From the NCBI RefSeq assembly GCF_014145675.1, contig NZ_JACGZW010000005.1, positions 434,001 to 498,000 on the forward strand: a stretch of DNA of 64,000 nt. Direction: 5' to 3'. The notes beneath the pieces were generated by a model. It made no database searches. It was not told the origin of the DNA and worked only from the letters and a program-made list of their open reading frames with translations. The stretch comes from Amycolatopsis dendrobii. Lineage in GTDB: Bacteria; Actinomycetota; Actinomycetes; Mycobacteriales; Pseudonocardiaceae. Shown one piece after another: positions 33,640 through 42,295 of the stretch; position 1 is the stretch's first letter, and every line of letters begins with the position of its first letter. A program made the position numbers and the translations under genes.

Positions 33640-34704
33640 ATGCACCTGCTCGTCAACGACCCGGACCCGCGCGCCCGCGGAGTTTCCCGCGGCGCCCAGC
33701 TGCGCGAGGGCCTGACCGATGCGCTGGAGCTGTACCTGCGCTGGTTCGACACTCTCGGCCGCACCGAACAGCAAGTCCGGACCGACGCGCTCCGGCTGCT
33801 GGACAACGTCGCCGCGTGGCGGAGCCGCTACGCCGACGAGATCGCGGGCGTCGCCGCGGGCGCCGGGATCGAACTGTGGCAGGCGGCAGCTCTCAACGGA
33901 CGCACCGAGCTCATCGCCGCCGCACCGAGCACCCAGCCGGAATGCTCGACCCTCGTGCGCGTTCCCGATTCCGGCGCGCCTTACGGCATTCAGACCTGGG
34001 ACTGGCACATCGAGCTCGCGGACTGCTGGCACACCCAGGAAGTACGCGGCACGCGGTACGCCTTCGCCGGGATCACCGAACACGGCATCCTCGGCAAGAT
34101 CGGCGTCAACAGCGCCGGTCTCGGCCTGTTCTTCAACATCCTCGGCCACCAAGACGACTCCGCCGCGGGCATCCCGGTCCACGTGCTGGCCGCGGCCGTC
34201 CTCGGCGAAGCAGGCAGCGCCGCCGAAGCGCTCGACCTGCTGCGAACCGCCCCGATCCGCACGTCCGGAGCCTTCACGCTGCTCGACCCCGGCACGGCAG
34301 TCTGCGCCGAGCTGAGCCCGACCGGAGCAACGACCCTCGAACCCGAAGCAGGTTTCCTGGTGCACACCAACCACTTTCTCGACCCCGACGCCGCCGCTCG
34401 CGAGAAACGCGGCCTCTTCGAACCGGATTCCCAGTTGAGGCACGCCATGATGACCGCCCGGGTGCGGGACTGCCCGACGCCCGCGCACGCCGTCGACCTC
34501 GTCGCCTTCCTCCGTTCCGAACCCGGCGAACCGAAGCTCTGCTGCGTCCCGGACGCGGACGCTTCGTTCGGCGACCGGTGGGCCACGCTGGCCACGGTCC
34601 TGCTCGAACCAGCCGCCCGAACCGTGCGGATCCACGCGGGCAGCCCGAACACGTTGACCGGCTGGCGCACGTTCGTCGCGGCGGAGACGGTGGTGGCCCG
34701 ATGA
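33640..34704 (+). CDS. C45-family Ntn hydrolase (acyltransferase/amidase)
   Basis: A 354-residue protein of the C45 family, which includes fungal isopenicillin N acyltransferase. The likely nucleophile is Cys102 in PECSTLV, which would become N-terminal after autocleavage. Flanking motifs GIQTWDWHIE, GITEHGILGKIGVNSAGLG and FLVHTNHFL fit the family. Members hydrolyse or transfer acyl groups on amide bonds. It lies between the permease and an amidohydrolase and overlaps the latter by ATGA, so the three act together, probably importing and de-acylating an N-acyl compound. The substrate is inferred only. Confidence 0.8.
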   Translation: MHLLVNDPDPRARGVSRGAQLREGLTDALELYLRWFDTLGRTEQQVRTDALRLLDNVAAWRSRYADEIAGVAAGAGIELWQAAALNGRTELIAAAPSTQPECSTLVRVPDSGAPYGIQTWDWHIELADCWHTQEVRGTRYAFAGITEHGILGKIGVNSAGLGLFFNILGHQDDSAAGIPVHVLAAAVLGEAGSAAEALDLLRTAPIRTSGAFTLLDPGTAVCAELSPTGATTLEPEAGFLVHTNHFLDPDAAAREKRGLFEPDSQLRHAMMTARVRDCPTPAHAVDLVAFLRSEPGEPKLCCVPDADASFGDRWATLATVLLEPAARTVRIHAGSPNTLTGWRTFVAAETVVAR

Positions 34705-36293
34705 TGCCAGTGCACTACCGCGGCGGCCGGATCTTCACCGCGAGCCCGTCCGGCTGGGCGGAATCCATGGTCGTCCGCGGCGAAACCATCGAATACGTCG
34801 GCAGCACCGCGGAGGCCGACCAGAGTGAAGCGCGGGTGGTCGAACTCGACGGAGCCTTCGTGCTGCCCGGTTTCGTCGACGCGCACACCCACCTGGTCTC
34901 GATGGGCGAAGCACTGGAGCAGGTCGACCTGTTCCCCGCCACCTCCCCCGAAGACCTCCAGCACCGGCTCGCCCACGCCGCCGCAACCGATCCGTCCGCG
35001 TCCCGGATCCTGGGCCGCAGCTGGCTTTTCGACGCACTCGGCGGCCAAGCACCGCACCGGCGGCTGATCGACGCGGTGATCCCGGACCGTCCGGTGTACC
35101 TCGCCGCGAACGACCTCCATTCCGCGTGGGTCAACAGCGCCGCGCTGCGCGAACTGGGCATCGACCGCCACACGCCCGATCCGCTCGACGGCCGCATCGG
35201 CCGCGACGCCTCCGGCGAACCGGACGGGATGCTTTACGAAACCGCTGCGCTGCAACTGATGCGGCACTTCCTCGACGACCAGACCAGCGACGCCGACCGC
35301 GACCGCGCACTGGCATCGGCGTTCAAGCACTACCTCGCGGACGGCGTCACGACCGCTGTCGACATGGCACTCGCTGAGACCGAACTCGCCGCGCTGGAAC
35401 GGGCTCTCGACAACGGCCGGCTCCCCCTGCGTGTCGCCGGACACTGGCTGATCGAGCGCACCGGCAACACCGAGGACGACCTCCGCCAGGTCGAGCGCGC
35501 GGCGGAACTGAGCGCGCGGTTGTCCGGGCCGTGGCTGCGGGTGGCCGGGATCAAGGTGATGGTCGACGGAGTCATCGATACCTGCACCGCGGCGATGAAA
35601 AAGCCCTTCGCGGACGGGAGTCACCCCGGGCCGTTGTGGCCGCTGGAAGCGCTGGCCCCCGTCGTCGCGGCGGCGGACGCGGCGGGCTTGCAGGTCGCGA
35701 TGCACGCCATCGGCGACGAAGCGTCGGACATCGCGCTGTCGGCGCTGGAGCACGCGATCGAGGTCAACGGCCCGCGCGACCGGCGGCATCGCCTCGAACA
35801 CCTGGAGACCGTGGCCCCGGAAAACGTCAAGCGACTGGCGAAACTCGGTGCGGTCGCGTCGATGCAGCCAGTGCACGCGGACCCGGCGATCCAGGACAAC
35901 TGGCGTGCGATGCTGGGCGACGACCGCGTCGAGCGCGGCTACCCGTGGCCGGAAATGACCGCCGCGGGCGCCGTCCTCGCGTTCGGCTCCGACGCTCCGA
36001 CCGCGCCCCATCCCCCGTTGCCGAACATGTACATCGCGACGACCCGCCGCTCCGCGCTGAACCCCGGTCTGGAACCCAACCTGCCGAAGTACGCCCTGCC
36101 GTTGGCCGAAGCCCTCGCACACGGCACCCGCGACGCCGCGTACGCGTGCCGATGGGACGGTCTGACCGGACAGCTCGCGCCGGGTTTGGCCGCGGATTTC
36201 GTGGTGCTGGACGTCGATCCGTTCGCCGAAGCGCCGGACGCACTGCTGCGAGCCCGGGTGCGGCAGACGTTCGTGGCAGGCAAATCCGTTTGA
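34701..36293 (+). CDS. Amidohydrolase (YtcJ-like, amidohydrolase family 3)
   Basis: A 530-residue metal-dependent amidohydrolase. The N-terminal part is the composite beta-sandwich (YRGGRIFTASPSG, VVELDGAFVLPGFVDAHTHL with His62 and His64). Later metal and catalytic residues are in HAIGDEA, HRLEHLE and FGSDAPTAPHPP. YtcJ-like enzymes hydrolyse N-substituted amides or imides. The start ATG overlaps the C45 stop by 4 bp. It is the last certain gene of the LacI operon. The fold and metal centre are clear; the substrate is not. Confidence 0.87.
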   Translation: MMPVHYRGGRIFTASPSGWAESMVVRGETIEYVGSTAEADQSEARVVELDGAFVLPGFVDAHTHLVSMGEALEQVDLFPATSPEDLQHRLAHAAATDPSASRILGRSWLFDALGGQAPHRRLIDAVIPDRPVYLAANDLHSAWVNSAALRELGIDRHTPDPLDGRIGRDASGEPDGMLYETAALQLMRHFLDDQTSDADRDRALASAFKHYLADGVTTAVDMALAETELAALERALDNGRLPLRVAGHWLIERTGNTEDDLRQVERAAELSARLSGPWLRVAGIKVMVDGVIDTCTAAMKKPFADGSHPGPLWPLEALAPVVAAADAAGLQVAMHAIGDEASDIALSALEHAIEVNGPRDRRHRLEHLETVAPENVKRLAKLGAVASMQPVHADPAIQDNWRAMLGDDRVERGYPWPEMTAAGAVLAFGSDAPTAPHPPLPNMYIATTRRSALNPGLEPNLPKYALPLAEALAHGTRDAAYACRWDGLTGQLAPGLAADFVVLDVDPFAEAPDALLRARVRQTFVAGKSV

Positions 36294-36325
36294 CGTGCCC
36301 GCCGGGGCTGGGCAGGGTGGTGATC

Positions 36326-37183
36326 ATGCGGTTTTCGGTCTGCATCCCCAACTTCGGCGATTTCGCCGACCCGCGCGCGGTGGCCAAGGTCGCCTCGGCG
36401 GCGGAAGAGGCGGGCTGGGACGGCCTGTTCGTCTGGGACCACGTGGTGCTGGACAAACGTCCCGGCCGCCCTTTCGGCGATCCGTGGATCCTGCTCGCCG
36501 CCGCGGCTCTGGCCACCAGCCGGGTCCGGCTCGGCCCGATGGTCACCCCCGTCGCGCGGCGCCGCCCGCAGCAGCTCGCCCGTCTGGTGTCCACTTTGGA
36601 CCAGCTCACCGGCGGCCGGGTCGTGTTCGGCGTCGGCCTGGGCGCGCCGCTGGACGCGGAGTACGCCGATTTCGGCGAATCCGCCGACCCGAAGGTGATC
36701 GCCGAGAAGCTGGACGAGGGCGTCGACCTGATCTCCCGCTTCTGGACCGGCGAACCGGTCACGTTCTCCGGCAAGCACTTCACCGCCCGCGACATCACAC
36801 TGCTGCCGCCGCCGGTGCAGCGCCCGCGCCCGCCGGTCTGGGTGGCGGGCCGGTGGCCCAACCGCCGGCCGATGCGCCGCGCGGCCCGCTGGGACGGGGT
36901 GGTGCCGATCTTCGAATCCGCCGGTCCCGCGGGACTGCCGGAGATCGCCGAGGTGCGGGACCTGATCGCCTACGTCCGGAGCGAGCGGCAGACCGACGCC
37001 CCGTTCGACGTGGTGGTCGGCGGAATGAGCCCGAACGACCCGGCCCAGGCGCGAGGCGTCGTCGAACCGCTGGCCGAGGCCGGGGTGACGTGGTGGGAGG
37101 AAAGCCTGCCGTTCGGGAGTGCGGAGGAGGACAAGCTGGAGCCGGTGTTGCGCCGGGTGGAGGCCGGGCCGCCTGCGCTGTAG
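36326..37183 (+). CDS. LLM-class flavin-dependent oxidoreductase
   Basis: A 285-residue luciferase-like barrel protein with RFSVCIPNFGDFADPRAVAK, AGWDGLFVWDHVV, PWILLAAAALATSRVRLGPMVTPVARRRP and GGRVVFGVGLGAP, the FMN/F420-binding phosphate region. It resembles nitrilotriacetate-monooxygenase/F420-type actinobacterial LLM enzymes. It follows the amidohydrolase by 32 bp and may be cotranscribed, adding an oxidation step, but this is uncertain. GTG 36320 is an alternative start two codons upstream. Confidence 0.82.
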   Translation: MRFSVCIPNFGDFADPRAVAKVASAAEEAGWDGLFVWDHVVLDKRPGRPFGDPWILLAAAALATSRVRLGPMVTPVARRRPQQLARLVSTLDQLTGGRVVFGVGLGAPLDAEYADFGESADPKVIAEKLDEGVDLISRFWTGEPVTFSGKHFTARDITLLPPPVQRPRPPVWVAGRWPNRRPMRRAARWDGVVPIFESAGPAGLPEIAEVRDLIAYVRSERQTDAPFDVVVGGMSPNDPAQARGVVEPLAEAGVTWWEESLPFGSAEEDKLEPVLRRVEAGPPAL

Positions 37184-37499
37184 GCCCGGGTGCCGATGCG
37201 GGCGGCACTGCGCTCGTGCCCGGTATTCGACGCCGCGCCATTGCTCGACGGCGGAAACCGGGTTTGGCTGAGCCCCGCCGGTTCAGCGCGATCGGATGGC
37301 GAGCTGGACGAGGTGGCCGCCGCACCGCCGACTCGGTGGCCCTGCTCGGCGAGGACAGTCCCGGCGATCCCGGCTCGTCGCGCATGCGTCCGGCGTGCCG
37401 CCGCTTGCCGAGCCGCGCCCGCACGATGCCCGGCCGCCGCCGCACCATCGCCCGACCGCCCCGAAGCGGAGCGACCCGCCGAGCGGAAACCCCGCCGGC
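37184..37499. other. Intergenic stretch, no feature recognised
   Basis: The 316 bp between the LLM enzyme and the convergent MarR gene are GC-rich. Open frames here have no start with a ribosome-binding site and no recognisable protein text. I see no strong hairpin or palindrome. It may be decayed sequence. Confidence 0.4.
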
Positions 37500-37958
37500 T
37501 CAGTGCGGCTGCCCCGACTCCGCCAACGCGTCGATCGCCCCCACCAGCTCGTTCAACGCGGGCACCGCCGCCGCGATCAGATGCCGCCACGCCGGATGCA
37601 CCCCGTCCAGCGCCGCGGCCAGAATCGCGGCGTTGTGCCCCTGCCACCGCTCCACCGCGGCGCGCCCGGTGTCGGTGAGTTCGAGCGCGACCGTCCGCCG
37701 GTCGTCCCCGCCGCTGGTGCGGGTGACGAGGTCGCGCGAACGCAGCCCGGTCACCATCGTCGTCACCGAATTCGGCGCGAGCTTCAGCAATTGCGCGATC
37801 CGGCTCGGCCGCGCACCGGGGTTTTCGAACAGGCAAGACAGCAATTCCAGCTGCGCGACCGACAGCGTGTTGTCCGGATCGGCGGTGCGCGCGGCCCGTC
37901 GCATGGCGCGCCGGAGCCGGGCGACGACGTCGGCGAGGGCGGGTTCGGGCGCGGTCAC
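37500..37958 (-). CDS. MarR-family regulator of the efflux operon
   Basis: A 152-residue MarR protein with the winged helix LSVAQLELLSCLFENPGARPSRIAQLLKLAPNSVTTMVTGLRSRDLVTRTSGGDDRRTVALEL. It starts at GTG 37958, overlapping the stop of the upstream MFS gene by GTGA, so both are one operon. It probably represses that operon through the palindrome at 39332 and is released by a drug-like ligand. The open frame continues upstream, but only as a shadow of the transporter gene. Confidence 0.85.
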   Translation of the reverse strand: MTAPEPALADVVARLRRAMRRAARTADPDNTLSVAQLELLSCLFENPGARPSRIAQLLKLAPNSVTTMVTGLRSRDLVTRTSGGDDRRTVALELTDTGRAAVERWQGHNAAILAAALDGVHPAWRHLIAAAVPALNELVGAIDALAESGQPH

Positions 37959-39313
37959 CGGGCCCGCTCCGGGCGTGCCGCCAGCCCGGTCGCCGCGGCC
38001 AGGACGCCCGCCCCGGCCAGCACCGCGAGCGCGGCCGGTTCGCCGCCGGTGTGCAGGCACAGTGTCACCAGCGCCACGCCGAGCGCCGTCCCCAGTCCGC
38101 GCGCCATGTTCACCAGTCCTCCTCCGGTGGCCGACATCCGCGCCGGGATCGCGCTCATGACAGCCGAGTTGTTGGCCGGAATGAACACTCCCAGACCGAG
38201 CCCGGCCACCACCAGCGACACGCCCACCTCCCAAGGAGCGGACGCCGGTCCCAGCGCCGCGCATCCGGCCGCCGCGACGAGCGCGCCCAGCACGGTGCGC
38301 CCGCGGGACCCGAGCCGAGCGGGCAGCACCCGGTCGGCCAGCACCGCCGCCACCGCGAACCCGGCGGGCAGACACGTCAGCACCGCACCGGTTCCGCCCG
38401 CCGTGCCGAGGACCTGCGGCAGCAACGTCAGCGGCCCGAACAGCACGAGGTATCCGCACAGCGCCCCGGCCAGCCCCAGCGAAACCACCGGCGGCCGCAG
38501 CACCGACAACTGCAGGATCGGGCTGCTCGCCGCCTTTTCCCGCAGCACGAACCCGATCGCCGCACAGACCGTCGCCGCGGCCAGCGCGATGAGCAGCCAA
38601 CCCGGCATCTCCAGCCCGGACACCCCGGAAATCACCAGCAGCAACGCCGTCGACGCGGTCGCCAGCAATCCGACACCTGCCCCGTCGAAGCGGCCCAGCG
38701 GCGTGCGCTCGCGAGTGCGCGGCAGCAGGTAGCGCCCGGCGATCAGCCCGGCCAGCCCGACCGGCGCGTTGACGAGGAACACCCACCGCCAGCCGACGGT
38801 GTCGACCAGCAGACCGCCCACCGCGGGCCCGAGCGCGAGCCCCAGCGCCTGCGCCGCCGCCTGCACCCCGAGCGCGGCGCGCGCCCGGTCCTCGCGCACG
38901 CTGCGCACCACCAGCGCGACGCTGTTGGCCTGCAACATCGCCGCCCCGATCGCCTGGACGACCCGGAACGCGACCAGCCAGCCGAGCGTCGGTGCGAGCC
39001 CGCACGCCACCGACGCGACGGTGAAGACGCCGAACCCCTGCACATAGGTGAGCTTCCGCCCGACCGCGTCGGCTACTCGCCCGACCGCGGCCAGCAACCC
39101 CACCAGCGCGAGCAGGTACGCCAGCGACACCCACTGGACGGCCGCCAGCGGAGCCCCGTACTCGTGCTGCAGTGCGGGAAAGGTGAGCGTGACGATGCTG
39201 GCGTCGAGCTGCCCCATGAACGCCCCGAAACACACCGCGCCGACCGCGAACCACCCAGCCTTCGGATGATCCCGCACGACCGCCGGCCGAGCCCGCTCCA
39301 GCCCGATCGTCAC
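37955..39313 (-). CDS. MFS efflux transporter, DHA2/EmrB-like
   Basis: A 452-residue drug:H+ antiporter with about 14 helices. Motifs include FMGQLDASIVTLTFPALQ (DHA2 helix 1), GRVADAVGRKLTYVQG (motif A) and ALGLALGPAVGGLLVDTVGWRWVFLVNAPVG (motif C). It exports lipophilic compounds. It is the first gene of a two-gene operon with the MarR regulator. A perfect 8-bp inverted repeat lies 19-37 bp upstream of its start. Confidence 0.88.
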   Translation of the reverse strand: MTIGLERARPAVVRDHPKAGWFAVGAVCFGAFMGQLDASIVTLTFPALQHEYGAPLAAVQWVSLAYLLALVGLLAAVGRVADAVGRKLTYVQGFGVFTVASVACGLAPTLGWLVAFRVVQAIGAAMLQANSVALVVRSVREDRARAALGVQAAAQALGLALGPAVGGLLVDTVGWRWVFLVNAPVGLAGLIAGRYLLPRTRERTPLGRFDGAGVGLLATASTALLLVISGVSGLEMPGWLLIALAAATVCAAIGFVLREKAASSPILQLSVLRPPVVSLGLAGALCGYLVLFGPLTLLPQVLGTAGGTGAVLTCLPAGFAVAAVLADRVLPARLGSRGRTVLGALVAAAGCAALGPASAPWEVGVSLVVAGLGLGVFIPANNSAVMSAIPARMSATGGGLVNMARGLGTALGVALVTLCLHTGGEPAALAVLAGAGVLAAATGLAARPERAR

Positions 39314-39331
39314 TGCCGCCTCCCGCTCGAT

Positions 39332-39350
39332 TAGTTCTGCTACAGAACTA
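39332..39350. promoter_or_regulatory. MarR-type operator
   Basis: TAGTTCTG-CTA-CAGAACTA is a perfect 19-bp inverted repeat directly upstream of the MFS-MarR operon. Length and spacing suit a MarR dimer. Confidence 0.75.
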
Positions 39351-39454
39351 CTGTACGGGATGTACGTACATATGGCAGCCCCGGGATGGTGGCATTTACC
39401 TGAGCGGCGGGGTGAGATAGGTCGCCCAACGAGTTAACTGGAGGTGACGGGCCA

Positions 39455-40012
39455 TCACAGGACGAGGCGCTCGTCGTAGTCCTCGTCGCTGAAGGCTCGC
39501 GCGAGGCGCAGCAGCCGGTCCAGGAAATCCGCGAGGTCCTTCGCGATCTCGCCCGGCCCGATCGAGTCGATCGAGCCGGCGTAGACCTGGTTCGCCACGG
39601 CGCCGACAGGAAGCCGGAAGACGGTTCCGCTGGTGTACCCGACCGCGAACAGGCGTCCGCCGCCGTCCGAGGCGAAGACGGCCAACCGCTCATCGGTGGC
39701 TTCGGGCGCCCATGCGGGAATGTCGGAGCGGTGCAGGCTGTCCAAGATCCAGGCAAGGGAGTGAATGAAGTAAGCGTTGCAGAGGTGCTCGAAGCTGGCT
39801 TCCCGGATGGACGCGTACAGCTCAAGCAGCGACCGCGGCAACGGCGGATCGGCTTCCTCGGCTTTCCGCAGCGCAGCCGGATCGCCCTCGTCTGTCACCG
39901 TGTCCGGCTCAAGCTGGCGGAAACGGGCGAAGACGGCCTGAATACGGGGCAGATAGCCGTCGATCACTTGGCGCATGTCGTCGCGCCACCGCAGGTAGTC
40001 CACTCCGGACAC
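39455..40012 (-). CDS. SMI1/KNR4 (SUKH)-like protein
   Basis: A 185-residue soluble protein. The C-terminal half (LAVFASDGGGRLFAVGYTSGTVFRLP ... AKDLADFLDRLLRLARAFSD) resembles the SUKH/SMI1-KNR4 fold, often found in immunity proteins for polymorphic or contact-dependent toxins, and also in housekeeping adaptors. No toxin gene is adjacent. The frame extends to GTG 40024, but that codon lies inside the terminator hairpin, so GTG 40012 is preferred. An orphan immunity role is inference. Confidence 0.6.
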   Translation of the reverse strand: MSGVDYLRWRDDMRQVIDGYLPRIQAVFARFRQLEPDTVTDEGDPAALRKAEEADPPLPRSLLELYASIREASFEHLCNAYFIHSLAWILDSLHRSDIPAWAPEATDERLAVFASDGGGRLFAVGYTSGTVFRLPVGAVANQVYAGSIDSIGPGEIAKDLADFLDRLLRLARAFSDEDYDERLVL

Positions 40013-40015
40013 GCT

Positions 40016-40052
40016 ACGGTGCACCCAGGCGTGCTGCGCCTGGGTGCACCGT
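40016..40052 (-). terminator. Perfect 16-bp terminator hairpin
   Basis: ACGGTGCACCCAGGCG (40016-40031) and 40037-40052 are exact reverse complements around a 5-nt loop. It lies 14 bp beyond the stop of the minus-strand carboxypeptidase gene and just before the SUKH start. Confidence 0.75.
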
Positions 40053-40065
40053 GCTCAACCGTGCC

Positions 40066-41379
40066 TCACTGCTGGTACGGAGCGGCCGCCGACTGCGCCG
40101 CCGTGATCAGCGCACCCTTGTTCTTCGGCCAGAACGTGCTGTCCACGCACGAGTACCGCGGCAGGAACCCGCCGCAACTGCCGCTCTGCCCGCCCATCTC
40201 GAACGTGAAGCTCGCGACCCCGAGCGCGCCGTAAGTGAAGTCGTCCGTCGTGCCGCTGGTCGAATAGCCCACGGTTTCGGTGTTGGTCCCCACCAGATAC
40301 CCGTTCGACTCGCTGAACTTCGCGCCGAGCTTGCGCAACGCGGCGTCGTTCGGCGCGGGGTCGGAGGTGAAGCCCCACGGGACGATGATGTCGTTTCCGT
40401 AGCTGTGCAACGTGATCATCGTGCCCCGCGCGGTGTCGGGAGCCGGGTCGTTGTCGCCGCTGCCGCGTTGTTCGGGGTAGATCGAGCGGAAGAGCTTTTC
40501 CAGCGCCTGGACTTCGGGTTCCGACCCGGCCTCGGGGCCCTGGTAGGTCTCCGCGCACGGCGAGTTCGAGTCCGCACCCCAGCGGAAGGTCGAGTTGCGG
40601 TTCAGGTCGATGCCGTTGTTCGTGCCGCCGCAGGTGCCGTTGCCGGTGTCCGCGTTCTTGCGCTGCAGTTTCGGCGAATTGCCGCCGGAGGCGACGATGT
40701 CGACGCCGTCCGGGTTCGCGATCGGCACCACCCACACCTCGGTGCTGTCCAAAATGGACGTCGCGGTGGCATCGCTGCCGTACCCGTCGGCGAGGTAGTC
40801 GATCCAGCGCCAGGCCACTTCGCCGGTCGAGATCTCCCTGGCGTGGATCTGCGCCATCAGCACGAATTTCGGCTTCGGCGATTTCGTGGACAGCGTGCAG
40901 TCGCCGTCCTGTTTCTTGGTCAGGCAGATCGCGTTGATGTCGTGGCCGCCCCTGCCCTGGGTCTTGAGCCACGACTCGCCGATCGCGTACTCCGTCGCCA
41001 GATCCGGATGCGCCGCCGCGACTTTCGCGAGATGCGCTTCCTGCGCCGGAACCGTGCGGTAGCCGCCGTAGAACGTGTCGGCCGCGGCGCGCTGCGGCAC
41101 TCCTTTGTAGACGGTGTCGAAAAATTCCGGCGCATAGCCGCGGTTCCGCAATTGCCCGGCGACCGCCTGGTTCCCGATCACGTAAACCACGCCTGGGCTG
41201 GTTCCCGCGACGTCGAACCCGGCGCGCGCCAAGGAAGCAGCCTCGGCGGGCGTAGCGGGTACGCGCCACGAAACCGGATCGTCCGGCGCGGCGGCGGCCG
41301 CGACGGTCGTGGTGCCGCCGAGTGCGACCAGCACTCCGACGACGCTGAGAGTGAGCCGGATCGAGAACTTGCCCGCCAT
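40066..41379 (-). CDS. Secreted M14 zinc carboxypeptidase
   Basis: A 437-residue secreted metallopeptidase. The signal peptide is residues 1-32 (LTLSVVGVLVALGGTTTVAAA). A pro-region follows to about residue 125 (FDVAGTSPGVVYVIGNQAVAGQL). The M14 domain has HxxE in QIHAREIS (His179, Glu182), NPDGVD, DLNRNS, a third zinc His in TLHSYGNDI and catalytic Glu in FTFEMGG. It removes C-terminal residues from extracellular peptides. Cysteine pairs around CGG and SGSCGGFLPRYSC suggest disulfides. It is a single-gene unit closed by the hairpin at 40016. Confidence 0.92.
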   Translation of the reverse strand: MAGKFSIRLTLSVVGVLVALGGTTTVAAAAAPDDPVSWRVPATPAEAASLARAGFDVAGTSPGVVYVIGNQAVAGQLRNRGYAPEFFDTVYKGVPQRAAADTFYGGYRTVPAQEAHLAKVAAAHPDLATEYAIGESWLKTQGRGGHDINAICLTKKQDGDCTLSTKSPKPKFVLMAQIHAREISTGEVAWRWIDYLADGYGSDATATSILDSTEVWVVPIANPDGVDIVASGGNSPKLQRKNADTGNGTCGGTNNGIDLNRNSTFRWGADSNSPCAETYQGPEAGSEPEVQALEKLFRSIYPEQRGSGDNDPAPDTARGTMITLHSYGNDIIVPWGFTSDPAPNDAALRKLGAKFSESNGYLVGTNTETVGYSTSGTTDDFTYGALGVASFTFEMGGQSGSCGGFLPRYSCVDSTFWPKNKGALITAAQSAAAPYQQ

Positions 41380-41489
41380 CGGAGCTCCTCACGCAGCGAA
41401 GAAAAGGTCACCCCGTGCGGACGGTGACCACTCGGCAGCGCACAGTGTGCTCTTCGGGACGAATCCGGCCCACCTCCGAAAGTCGGGTG

Positions 41490-42146
41490 TCAGCAGGTGA
41501 CCGAAACCTTCGCGCCGCGCTCGAACGAAACGTGGACGTGGTCGTAATGGTTCGCGGTTTCGCCGCCGCGGTCCTCCATCGCCGACCAGCCGCTGCCGTC
41601 GTTGTAGCGCTGCTGCCAGATCACGTACTTCGCGCCGAGTTCGTCCTGATGCTCGAGAACATATGCGGCCAAAGCGTTTCCGGTCTTCGGATCGACCATG
41701 AAGTCGAGCGCGAGACCGGCCGGATGGTCGCTCGCGCCGGACCGTCCGGCCCGGCCGCCGACCGAATCCACCGAAAACTTCTCCTTGAGGAAATTGCCCG
41801 CCTGGGCCACCGCGGGCTGCGTGCCGGCCAAAGTGGACGAACACGCTTTCGCCGCCGGGGTCGCCGAAGCGCTCGCAGTCTTCTTGCTCGTCGGCGAAGA
41901 CGAGGACGTCGTCGTCGGGGCAGCGCTGGAAGACGTCGCGGGCGGGGTCGAGGCGGCGGACGGAACGCTGCTCGACGGCCGCGGCGCACTGAACGCGTGC
42001 ATCTCCGCCGCAGCGGCCGGGAACCGCTCCGGCTCGACCGAGCTCGCAGCCAGCCACACCGGCACCGCCAGCGCGCCGACGGCCAGCGCGCCCGCCGCGG
42101 TCGGCAACCGCCACGACTTCGATCCGTCCCGATGTCTACCGGACAC
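41490..42146 (-). CDS. Secreted/anchored VldE (ARB_07466)-like domain protein
   Basis: A 218-residue protein with an N-terminal hydrophobic segment (about residues 12-33, LPTAAGALAVGALAVPVWLAA), a Ser/Thr/Pro-rich linker of about 50 residues, and a C-terminal domain with SDHPAGLALDFMV, ALAAYVLEHQDELGAKYVIWQQRYN and ETANHYDHVHVSF. The SDHxxGLAxDF and HYDHVH motifs are M15-like zinc positions, suggesting a peptidoglycan-active domain outside the membrane. GTG 42146 follows a purine-rich GAGGAG region; the open frame begins at TTG 42179. Confidence 0.7.
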   Translation of the reverse strand: MSGRHRDGSKSWRLPTAAGALAVGALAVPVWLAASSVEPERFPAAAAEMHAFSAPRPSSSVPSAASTPPATSSSAAPTTTSSSSPTSKKTASASATPAAKACSSTLAGTQPAVAQAGNFLKEKFSVDSVGGRAGRSGASDHPAGLALDFMVDPKTGNALAAYVLEHQDELGAKYVIWQQRYNDGSGWSAMEDRGGETANHYDHVHVSFERGAKVSVTC

Positions 42147-42295
42147 CTCGCACCACCATCTCCTCGTTCGGGTCGCCAAGCCGCCACGACATTACGAATA
42201 GGACACGGCAATGTCACCGACAAGTGACAGCGAGCACAGCACGAACGAGATCACCGCAGGTCAGCGCGCGATTACCAGGAGAACGCCGGGCCTGT

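Noticed and set aside
36295..38160. Plus-strand open frame over the LLM gene and beyond
   Set aside because: The text is low-complexity Arg/Pro-rich, in the wrong frame for the LLM enzyme, and crosses into the minus-strand MarR gene.
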